Below are positions 29,676 to 36,618 of a stretch of DNA of 45,184 nt, one piece after another; position 1 is the first letter of the stretch, and each line of letters starts with the position of its first letter. A model generated the notes under the pieces. That model searched no databases. It had not been told where the DNA came from and saw nothing but the letters and a program-made list of their open reading frames with translations. The position numbers were made by a program, and so were the translations under genes. The stretch is from Kluyvera intermedia. Its GTDB lineage: Bacteria > Pseudomonadota > Gammaproteobacteria > Enterobacterales > Enterobacteriaceae. The stretch lies in the NCBI RefSeq assembly GCF_021440345.1, contig NZ_JAKCNS010000060.1, forward strand, positions 1 to 45,184, read 5' to 3'.

Positions 29676-30338
29676 TTAGCGGGCAAACTTAATCTGTGAA
29701 GGATATTCCCAGCGCTGCAGCTCTTCCGGGGTAAAGGATTCCGGCTCTTTACCGCCATTAATCATCAGCGCGTGGTAGTAAATCTGCGCCATCTCCTCAA
29801 GGTAGGCGGATTTCAGTACCGCTTCGTACGGGTCTTTATCCACGCCAATCGCGCCATGCTTTTCCATCAGGATGGCATCAGCGCGTTTAATCGGCTCGAT
29901 AACGCTGTCCGACAGCGCTGGCGTGCCGGGCCGGCCATACGGCGCAACGGGGATCACCCCATCTTTGAGATTTAGGATTGCACACTCATACACCACCGCT
30001 GGGATCGGCTTATTCAGTACGGCAAACGAAGTGGCATAGAGCGAGTGGGTGTGAGAGATGGCAAAAATATCCGGACGCGCTTTATAAATCTCGATGTGCA
30101 TCAGACATTCGCTGGTTGGACGCAGGCCGGCCTCGCTTTCAATAACGTTCGCTTCAACGTCCATCACCACAATATCCCGCGGCGTTAAATGCATTTTATC
30201 GACAGTGGTTGGGGTCACCAGAATAAGCCCTGTCTCTTTATCCCGTACGCTGGAATTACCGGCTTTATGTTTACATAACCCCCACTGCTGAGCGGTTCTG
30301 GCCATTTCAACAACGTGTTTTTTCTGAATCTCTAACAT
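29676..30338 (-). CDS. Class II (zinc) aldolase, fuculose-phosphate aldolase type
   Basis: A 220-residue class II aldolase/adducin-family enzyme. Phosphate-binding Asn28 lies in AGNSSVR, the catalytic Glu77 in RPTSECLMH, and the zinc histidines are His96 and His98 in SHTHS and His161 in MEKHGAIGVD, which follows E. coli FucA. The likely reaction is retro-aldol cleavage of a ketose phosphate to DHAP (or DHA) and an aldehyde. Relatives in this superfamily include RhaD, the epimerase AraD and decarboxylases such as OtnC, so the substrate is open. It has an AGGAT ribosome site and follows the regulator gene by 103 nt, upstream of the DhaKL pair. Confidence 0.88.
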   Translation of the reverse strand: MLEIQKKHVVEMARTAQQWGLCKHKAGNSSVRDKETGLILVTPTTVDKMHLTPRDIVVMDVEANVIESEAGLRPTSECLMHIEIYKARPDIFAISHTHSLYATSFAVLNKPIPAVVYECAILNLKDGVIPVAPYGRPGTPALSDSVIEPIKRADAILMEKHGAIGVDKDPYEAVLKSAYLEEMAQIYYHALMINGGKEPESFTPEELQRWEYPSQIKFAR

Positions 30339-30402
30339 AATATTTATCCTGTATACGGTGGTAAGGGCGAACGCGGTCGCGACAGTTATTGCCGTGAAAT
30401 AA

Positions 30403-30426
30403 CGTTGCAGCGTATAAGCTGCAACG
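30403..30426 (-). other. Hairpin between the PRD regulator gene and the aldolase gene
   Basis: CGTTGCAGC (30403-30411) and GCTGCAACG (30418-30426) are perfect 9-bp arms with a 6-nt loop. Read on the minus strand it starts 15 nt after the regulator stop and is followed by TTATTTC, too weak a U run for a confident terminator. It may be a leaky terminator or a processing site. Confidence 0.55.
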
Positions 30427-30441
30427 ACATTGAATTAATAT

Positions 30442-32505
30442 TTAAATATGACGGGTGATTTCGTTTATTAGCGCAGACTCATCCTGCGCCCGACGAATAA
30501 CGTTGCCACCATCATAGAACTCAAGAAATTCATTTAATTGGGCCAATGCTTTTAAGTGTTTTTGTGGATTATGAGTTGCGAGAACGATAATAATGTCGGC
30601 CTGCATATAATCGGCAAAAGCAATTTTATAAGGCAGACGTAATAACGCCATCCCGGTATCCAGCGCGCCGTCGTCCACGCCCGCATGCGCAATAATGACG
30701 CCATCTGCCAGCATGATATAGGGCTGCTCCTCGGCGATTTTGTTGAGCATAATTTTCACGTAGCGCGGTTCGATGACCCCGCTTTGCAACAATGAAGCCG
30801 ACGCCTGGGTAATTGCCTGCTGCCATGAACCCGGCAGCTCTGCGGCAAACTGGACATGCGCTTTCCCCAGTAAATCAATCAGCGATGGCGTCGGCGGTTC
30901 AAAGCTTCCCACCGAGCTGGCGGGGCTATTTTCCGCATAGATATAGCTGGCGAGCGCTCGCTGTAGCCCCTGGTGATCGACGATGTTGCCGAAGCGCTCG
31001 AAGATCAGCAGCAGCTGTTCAATCTGGATGATATTCGGATCCACGCCCTGGAGCGCACTGATGACGTGGTTACGGAAAGCGCTTTTATGAATGCTGCCAA
31101 TCGACGGGTTTACCACAAACACCATCTTGCTGGTATTAAGATGAGTGGTGGCAAAAACCACATCATAATGCCCGGTGAAGCGCTCAAACTCGCGGCGGGA
31201 CAGCATCTGTGTGAAGTGCAGCTCCGGGAATAACACCTGCAGCGTCAGATACAGATAGGTTGAAATGGTCGCGCTGTTTTCACACACCACGACGGCCGTT
31301 TTCTGCAATTTTATCTGATGAATAACCCCTTCTCGCGTCAGCCAACCGCCAAATAGCACCGTCAGAAAAGCCATTTCTTCATCCGGGATTTCACAGTGCA
31401 ATAAGGTCTCGAATGGCAGCGCCGCCCGGCGCACCATCTCATGCAGATGGCTAAACTCTTTGACCACCAGGTCATACGCGCTGCTGGTGTTGGCCAGATG
31501 ATAACGAATGCGGTAATAGGCCGGCTTCCAGTGCTGATAGATTTTTTCGATCAGCTCATTTTTTTCTTTAATAGTGACGCAGCTTATCTTTTCAAAACTA
31601 TCGACCACCGCCACCACGCTTTCCAGCAGCAGGGTATCAAGATGGAAATATTTATCGGCAATGCTCTGAATATTCGAGCTCTGGATCAGTGCTGTCAGGA
31701 AAACCAGTTCATTTTCACTGCTGATATTGATTTTACTGATAACGCTTTGCATCAGGGTAAACTCCCTGCTGCGGATAATATCGGCGTAGCTGTCTGGAAT
31801 AGTGACCAGATTCTTACCCGATTCAATACGGTGCAAAACAAAACAGATGAAATAAATGAGCTCCTGGAGCTGGCGGTCGGTAAATTGAATTTTAAAACGC
31901 TTTTCAATTTCGCTAAAAATATTACCCACCGTTTCAAGATGTTCGCTCATCACGTTGTTATATTGGGCAATAATATTTTTCGCGACCGGAATTTCCAATA
32001 CCCGTCGCAGACAGCTTAATAGTAAATAGCGCTTCTCAAGCTCTTCGCCAAGGATATGGTAACCGTTGCCCCGGTCATAGTTGATCTCTAACCCGTGTTC
32101 GATAACCTCGCCGCGCACCTTTTTCAGATCGTTGATAATCGTGTTCTGACTCACCCCTAGCGATGATGATAGATGCAGCAACGACAATCTTTCACTGCGC
32201 GTCAGCAGCATAAAGATAATCATCTGCCCGCGTTCCTCTTCCGAGAAAAGATAACGCTGCTCCGATTCTGCCGTCTGATTCTGGCGAAAATGCTCCACCA
32301 CATGGCGTGAGATGTGGAGCTTCCCGGTCTTCAGGCGATTGATAGGATCGAAGTGATTCGATTCCAGATAGTCATTCACTTTTTTCAGCGTATAGCTCAG
32401 CTGCTTACGCGTCAGGCAAAACTGCTCTTCGAGCTTCGCCCCCGTCATACTGGGGTCGTTCACAATCGCATCCAGCACTGCGACCACGCGTTTATCCATA
32501 GCCAT
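30442..32505 (-). CDS. PRD-containing MtlR/BglG-type transcription activator with EIIB and EIIA domains
   Basis: A 687-residue multidomain regulator. Domain order by eye: N-terminal winged helix (about 5-60), second HTH (about 100-130; LGVSQNTIINDLKK), two PTS regulation domains (about 190-300 with His225 in VLHRIE, and 300-405), a galactitol-type EIIB-like domain (about 403-490, Cys408 in VVVCENS) and an EIIA fructose/mannitol-type domain (about 545-687, His607 in IIAHAGVDDG). DNA-binding HTHs make this a MtlR/LicR-like DNA-binding activator rather than an RNA-binding antiterminator, despite the family label. PTS components would phosphorylate it to report substrate and PTS flux. It lies in the middle of the operon it probably controls. 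ATG at 32505 follows AGGAG by 7 bases. Confidence 0.9.
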   Translation of the reverse strand: MAMDKRVVAVLDAIVNDPSMTGAKLEEQFCLTRKQLSYTLKKVNDYLESNHFDPINRLKTGKLHISRHVVEHFRQNQTAESEQRYLFSEEERGQMIIFMLLTRSERLSLLHLSSSLGVSQNTIINDLKKVRGEVIEHGLEINYDRGNGYHILGEELEKRYLLLSCLRRVLEIPVAKNIIAQYNNVMSEHLETVGNIFSEIEKRFKIQFTDRQLQELIYFICFVLHRIESGKNLVTIPDSYADIIRSREFTLMQSVISKINISSENELVFLTALIQSSNIQSIADKYFHLDTLLLESVVAVVDSFEKISCVTIKEKNELIEKIYQHWKPAYYRIRYHLANTSSAYDLVVKEFSHLHEMVRRAALPFETLLHCEIPDEEMAFLTVLFGGWLTREGVIHQIKLQKTAVVVCENSATISTYLYLTLQVLFPELHFTQMLSRREFERFTGHYDVVFATTHLNTSKMVFVVNPSIGSIHKSAFRNHVISALQGVDPNIIQIEQLLLIFERFGNIVDHQGLQRALASYIYAENSPASSVGSFEPPTPSLIDLLGKAHVQFAAELPGSWQQAITQASASLLQSGVIEPRYVKIMLNKIAEEQPYIMLADGVIIAHAGVDDGALDTGMALLRLPYKIAFADYMQADIIIVLATHNPQKHLKALAQLNEFLEFYDGGNVIRRAQDESALINEITRHI

Positions 32506-32523
32506 ACCGACTCTCCTGCGATG

Positions 32524-32552
32524 AAAAATCTGGCGGCGGTAGCGGCCGCCAG
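32524..32552 (-). terminator. Intrinsic terminator/attenuator between EIIC and the regulator
   Basis: On the minus strand CTGGCGGC (32545-32552) and GCCGCCAG (32530-32537) form a perfect 8-bp GC-rich stem with a 7-nt loop, followed by ATTTTTC. It lies 21 nt after the EIIC stop codon. The regulator ribosome site is only just beyond, so it should reduce transcription of regulator, aldolase, kinase and HPr relative to the transporter. Confidence 0.75.
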
Positions 32553-32573
32553 AGATAAACGTCGATTTCAGCG

Positions 32574-33977
32574 TTACGCTTGCTGGGCATTCTCCTGCTG
32601 ACCAGCTTCCTGTTGCGCCAGGCTGCTTTCGCGGCGCAATTCACGTGAGTAGAAGAAGTAACCGCACGCCCACCAGACCGCAAACAGTAGCGGAATAAGG
32701 TCACCTTCCAGGAACTTGAACAGGAAGGAGAAGGCGTAGGTAAATACCGGGGCGTCGATCGAGCTATTGGAAATCAGCTGGCCCGCTGGAATGGTTATCG
32801 CCTTCGTTGCCAGCCCCAGTTCGGTAATCATCGGCGCAAATTGTGTCCCAACGAATAGGAAGAATGGCACACCAATAATGCTCAAAATCACCATCCGCAG
32901 CGTGTTACCGCGGGTGACCAGGTAAGCCGGGACAATCAGGGCAATATTAATGATGCCGGCGAAAGGTAAAATCTTGTTGCCCGGCAGAATCAATGCCCAA
33001 ATCAAAGTGAACGGAATGGCGACGATAATGGCGAACCAGATCTCACTGGCACCGCCCATGAACGGCCAGTCGATACCCACAAACAGCTTCCGCCCTGAGA
33101 ATTTCTTGTTCATGTAGTCGCTTATCGCCTCAGAGATTGGCGACAGCGCCTGCATAAAGAGCTTCGAAATCATCGGGAACAGCACCAGCGCCGTAGAAGC
33201 CTGTACACCCAGCATCAGCGTTTTCGCTACGCTATAGCCGGCGATAACGCCAAACAGGATCCCAAGAATAAAGCCGATGATATGGTTTTCCGCAAAGACG
33301 CCGACCTTCGCGCGAAGCGCCGTCGCATCCATGGGTTTATTGCACACCGGGATTTTGCGCAGCAGTAAATCGAACGGGTAGTAAATGGCACCAAAGAACA
33401 CCATACGGTGGGTACAGGTTACGCCGGGAATACCGGTGAGTTTCTCGATTCGATGCTGGTGAATATCGCCCGCGTTCAGCTCCATAATGATCTGGAAGGC
33501 CGCAACCAGGAACGCCAGCGCCAGACTCCAGGCGGGGCCAAACAATGGGGTGGTGACGCTCACCACAATAAACGCGGTAAAGATTTTCCCCCAAACGTTC
33601 CACAGATCCGCGTTGAAGGTGTTGGTTTTGTTCAGCATCAACATCACAATGTTCACGCCAACCTGAAGGGGGAACATGGCAAAGGCGTAAGGCCAGGCCC
33701 AGGAAATGTTCGCCATCGTCGTCCAGCCGCCGTCGACGATGCTCAGTTCAAGCCCGGTACGCTGCATCATGGTTTGGGCTGCCACGCCGATAGCATCCAC
33801 CATGAAGCCTATCAGCATGCTCATCCCCACGAATGCCACGCCGAGGGTGATAGCAGCCGATGCGGCGTCGCGGAATTTCATTCGCACCACCAGCCCGGCT
33901 AATAACATGATGAAAGGCACAAAAACCGGCGCGCCTAAATTTAGAATGTAATTTATGACTACACCAAGAAAGTCCAT
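32574..33977 (-). CDS. PTS galactitol-type permease EIIC
   Basis: A 467-residue polytopic membrane protein with about 10-12 hydrophobic segments, of the GatC/SgcC (EIIC-GAT) family. Together with EIIB and EIIA next to it, it forms a complete PTS permease that imports and phosphorylates a polyol or sugar. Conserved-looking stretches include LGAPVFVPFIMLLAGLVVRM, AGDIHQHRIEKLTGIPGVTC and ISNSSIDAPVFTYAF. The C-terminus ends in a short glutamine-rich tail (EAGQQENAQQA). ATG at 33977 follows GGAGAAG. GatC relatives carry diverse substrates, so galactitol itself is not implied. Confidence 0.93.
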   Translation of the reverse strand: MDFLGVVINYILNLGAPVFVPFIMLLAGLVVRMKFRDAASAAITLGVAFVGMSMLIGFMVDAIGVAAQTMMQRTGLELSIVDGGWTTMANISWAWPYAFAMFPLQVGVNIVMLMLNKTNTFNADLWNVWGKIFTAFIVVSVTTPLFGPAWSLALAFLVAAFQIIMELNAGDIHQHRIEKLTGIPGVTCTHRMVFFGAIYYPFDLLLRKIPVCNKPMDATALRAKVGVFAENHIIGFILGILFGVIAGYSVAKTLMLGVQASTALVLFPMISKLFMQALSPISEAISDYMNKKFSGRKLFVGIDWPFMGGASEIWFAIIVAIPFTLIWALILPGNKILPFAGIINIALIVPAYLVTRGNTLRMVILSIIGVPFFLFVGTQFAPMITELGLATKAITIPAGQLISNSSIDAPVFTYAFSFLFKFLEGDLIPLLFAVWWACGYFFYSRELRRESSLAQQEAGQQENAQQA

Positions 33978-34022
33978 AGCACTTCTCCACTAAAATAATT
34001 ATACGGATTAAAGAGCTACACC

Positions 34023-34301
34023 TTATTTACAGGCATCAATGACCTTTTGTAATTCTTGCTCCATACCCATACCGGTTAGAAAAGCAATTCCATTAATCAC
34101 CGGGATAGGATATTGCTTATCAACTTTAGTGATGGCGATATAGGCTGCGCTATCTTTAATATGGCTATCAAGAGATTTCAGGTCGATAACTTCAACTTTA
34201 ATATGTGACTGATTACGTTCATTCAATAAGCGGGAAACCTTACTGGCAACTGTTTGCGAAGTTGCAACGCCGCTTCCACAGGCAACAATGACTTTTTTCA
34301 T
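34023..34301 (-). CDS. PTS galactitol-type EIIB
   Basis: A 92-residue EIIB of the galactitol/lactose superfamily. The phosphorylated cysteine is Cys8 in VACGSGVATSQT, the P-loop next to the first strand. It passes phosphate from EIIA to the incoming sugar at EIIC. The ATG at 34301 (AAGGA upstream) follows the EIIA stop with a 1-nt gap, so the two are translationally coupled, and EIIC follows 45 nt later. Confidence 0.94.
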   Translation of the reverse strand: MKKVIVACGSGVATSQTVASKVSRLLNERNQSHIKVEVIDLKSLDSHIKDSAAYIAITKVDKQYPIPVINGIAFLTGMGMEQELQKVIDACK

Positions 34302-34302
34302 C

Positions 34303-34818
34303 TTATAAATCCTTATCTAATTGCAGTCTTGATGTGAAGGTACTGAGAAAAGTATCTCGATCGTTTATTTCACGTAGCGTTTGAACAACGTCTTCATCTG
34401 CAAGACAGTCCATCAGCTTTTGCAATGCCGTCAGGTGGCTGTTATGGTCAACAAAACCCAGTAAAACAATAAAGTGGACGTAAAGCGTATTATCGTCATT
34501 GCCCATCTCATGCCAGGCAAGGGGCTGCGCCAGGCGCGTCACAGATATGAAGGGGCGAATCACATGTTGGGGATCGGTGTGTGGCAGGGCTATTGCCACC
34601 GGCAACGTGGGTAAACCGGTGGGATACGCTTTTTCTCGCGCGACGATCGCCTCAAGAAACGAACTCCGCACGAAGCCCTGTTCTTTAAGTTGCAAAAAAA
34701 TCGAAGAAAAATAATCCGTGGCGCTGACATAATGCTGATCAAGAAATGTGAGCTGAGGCAGAAAATATTCACATCCTTGCGCATTTTCATTCGGGGCATC
34801 AATTATATTCGCTCTCAT
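34303..34818 (-). CDS. PTS EIIA, fructose/mannitol-galactitol type
   Basis: A 171-residue EIIA of the PTS_EIIA_2 family. The active-site histidine is His80 in VAIALPHTDPQHV. It receives phosphate from an HPr (perhaps the dedicated HPr at 27681-27947) and gives it to EIIB. I start it at the ATG at 34818, which has GAGAGG at a good distance; an in-frame ATG 21 nt upstream lacks a ribosome site. First gene of the eight-gene minus-strand set. Confidence 0.92.
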   Translation of the reverse strand: MRANIIDAPNENAQGCEYFLPQLTFLDQHYVSATDYFSSIFLQLKEQGFVRSSFLEAIVAREKAYPTGLPTLPVAIALPHTDPQHVIRPFISVTRLAQPLAWHEMGNDDNTLYVHFIVLLGFVDHNSHLTALQKLMDCLADEDVVQTLREINDRDTFLSTFTSRLQLDKDL

Positions 34819-34842
34819 CCGAATATCCTCTCCAGGCATTAA

Positions 34843-34868
34843 GAATTAACTGGAGACAATATTAATTC
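34843..34868. promoter_or_regulatory. Inverted repeat overlapping the likely promoter of the PTS operon
   Basis: GAATTAA (34843-34849) and TTAATTC (34862-34868) are perfect arms 12 nt apart. On the minus strand the upstream arm overlaps TAATAT (34859-34864), a possible -10, some 40 bp before the EIIA start. A fitting -35 is not obvious, as expected of an activator-dependent promoter. Possible operator for the PRD regulator or a repressor. Confidence 0.45.
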
Positions 34869-34943
34869 AGGGCCGATGGCTGAGCGACAAGTATTGCCCC
34901 CAAAAGATGTTCGTGGCCTGGCGCAACGCGGTGAGCGTTTTAT

Positions 34944-34959
34944 TATGAATGGCATCACA
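34944..34959 (-). promoter_or_regulatory. CRP-like site upstream of the PTS operon
   Basis: On the minus strand TGTGA-N6-TCATA, preceded by AAA, matches the CRP consensus TGTGA-N6-TCACA in 9 of 10 core positions. It is centred about 130 bp before the EIIA start, and about 100 bp before the presumed -10, which is far but possible for a class III site. Fits catabolite control of a PTS sugar operon. Confidence 0.5.
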
Positions 34960-35017
34960 TTTTTGTCGTAGAGTTCGGCAGATTAGGAAAATAGGTAACT
35001 GCAGGAGAGGTAAATAG

Positions 35018-35059
35018 AAGAAAAAAATAAGGGATAACCCGGCCGGGTTATCCCTTATT
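35018..35059 (-). terminator. Terminator of the ilvGMEDA operon
   Basis: A 34-bp perfect palindrome (35026-35059; AATAAGGGATAACCCGG and its complement) begins 9 bp beyond the ilvA stop and is followed on the minus strand by a run of Ts. It forms a strong hairpin and marks the right boundary of the accessory genes. Confidence 0.92.
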
Positions 35060-35068
35060 CAGGAGGCA

Positions 35069-36613
35069 TTAGCCCGCGAGGAAGAAGCGGAACGCCGGAT
35101 TGTGGGTCTCGTTATGGCAATCGTAGCCCAGTTCATTGAGCCGGGTTTCGAAGTCCGGCTCGTTGTCGCCCAGCTCAAACGCCGCCAGCACGCGACCGTA
35201 GTCGGTACCGTGGCTACGATAGTGGAACAGCGAGATATTCCAGTGCGTGCCTAAGGTGTGCAGGAATTTCAGCAACGCTCCCGGAGACTCCGGGAATTCG
35301 AAGCTGTACAAACGCTCCTGCAGCGGCTGCGACGGACGGCCGCCCACCATGTAGCGAACGTGCAGCTTCGCCATCTCATCGTCGGACAGATCCACCACGC
35401 TATAGCCACCCTCGTTGAGCAGCTGAAGGATCTCTTTTCGCTCTTCCAGCCCACGACTCAAGCGTACACCAACAAAGATGCAGGCATTTTTGTCATTGGC
35501 GTAGCGATAGTTAAACTCGGTCACCGAGCGGCCACCCAGCAGCTGGCAGAACTTCAGGAAGCTGCCCTTTTCTTCCGGAATGGTCACCGCCAGCAGCGCT
35601 TCACGCTGTTCGCCCAGCTCGCAGCGTTCAGACACGTAGCGCAAGCCGTGGAAGTTGACGTTGGCACCCGAAAGCACATGCGCCAGACGCTCGCCCTGAA
35701 TATCGTGTTGAGCGATGTATTTCTTCATCCCCGCCAGCGCCAGGGCGCCTGAAGGTTCAGCCACCGCACGCACATCTTCGAACAGGTCTTTCATCGCGGC
35801 GCAGATAGCGTCGCTATCGACGGTAATAATGTCGTCGAGATACTCCTGACAGAGGCGGAACGTTTCATCACCGATGCGTTTCACCGCGACGCCTTCGGCA
35901 AACAGCCCAACGCGCGGTAAATCCACCGGATGGCCCGCATCCAGCGCCGCCTTCAGGCAGGCAGAATCTTCAGCTTCTACGGCGATCACTTTGATTTGCG
36001 GCATCAGCTGTTTGATCAGCACCGCCACGCCCGCCGCCAGGCCACCGCCGCCGACCGGCACAAAAACCCGGTCAAGATGGGCATCCTGCTGAAGTAGCTC
36101 CAGCGCCAGCGTGCCCTGCCCGGCAATCACCATCGGGTGGTCAAATGGCGGAACCCAGGTAAAGCCCTGCTGCTGCGACAGTTCAATCGCTTTGGCCTTG
36201 GCTTCATCAAAGTTGGCGCCGTACAGCAGAACTTCGCCGCCGAAACCGCGGACGGCATCAACTTTGATATCCGCCGTGGCAACCGGCATTACGATCAGCG
36301 CTTTCACCCCCAGGCGGGACGCGGAGAAGGCTACGCCCTGCGCATGGTTACCTGCGGAGGCGGTGATCACCCCGTGCGACTTCTGCTCGGGGGTTAAACC
36401 CGCCATCATCGCGTAAGCGCCGCGCAGCTTGAAGCTGTGCACCGGCTGGCGGTCTTCGCGTTTGACCAGGATAACGTTATCAAGGCGCGAAGAGAGCTTG
36501 TCCATTTTCTGTAGCGGCGTCACCTGTACCGCTTCGTAGACCGGTGCGCGTAGCACCGCTCTGAGATACTCGGCACCCTCAGGGGTACCAGATAGGGGTT
36601 GCGAGTCCGCCAT
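35069..36613 (-). CDS. ilvA: Threonine ammonia-lyase, biosynthetic (threonine deaminase)
   Basis: PLP enzyme converting threonine to 2-oxobutanoate, the first committed step to isoleucine; feedback-inhibited by isoleucine and activated by valine. At 514 residues it has the full biosynthetic form: catalytic domain with the PLP lysine Lys62 in VHSFKLRGAY, phosphate-binding GGGGLAAG, and two C-terminal ACT-like regulatory domains (from about residue 335). It starts 5 nt after ilvD stops; last gene of the ilvGMEDA operon. Confidence 0.98.
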   Translation of the reverse strand: MADSQPLSGTPEGAEYLRAVLRAPVYEAVQVTPLQKMDKLSSRLDNVILVKREDRQPVHSFKLRGAYAMMAGLTPEQKSHGVITASAGNHAQGVAFSASRLGVKALIVMPVATADIKVDAVRGFGGEVLLYGANFDEAKAKAIELSQQQGFTWVPPFDHPMVIAGQGTLALELLQQDAHLDRVFVPVGGGGLAAGVAVLIKQLMPQIKVIAVEAEDSACLKAALDAGHPVDLPRVGLFAEGVAVKRIGDETFRLCQEYLDDIITVDSDAICAAMKDLFEDVRAVAEPSGALALAGMKKYIAQHDIQGERLAHVLSGANVNFHGLRYVSERCELGEQREALLAVTIPEEKGSFLKFCQLLGGRSVTEFNYRYANDKNACIFVGVRLSRGLEERKEILQLLNEGGYSVVDLSDDEMAKLHVRYMVGGRPSQPLQERLYSFEFPESPGALLKFLHTLGTHWNISLFHYRSHGTDYGRVLAAFELGDNEPDFETRLNELGYDCHNETHNPAFRFFLAG

Positions 36614-36618
36614 GGTGG

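Noticed and set aside
30442-32505. Calling the PRD protein a BglG-type RNA antiterminator
   Set aside because: It has DNA-binding HTHs at the N-terminus and no CAT RNA-binding domain, and I see no RAT-like antiterminator upstream of the operon genes. A MtlR/LicR-like DNA-binding role is better supported.
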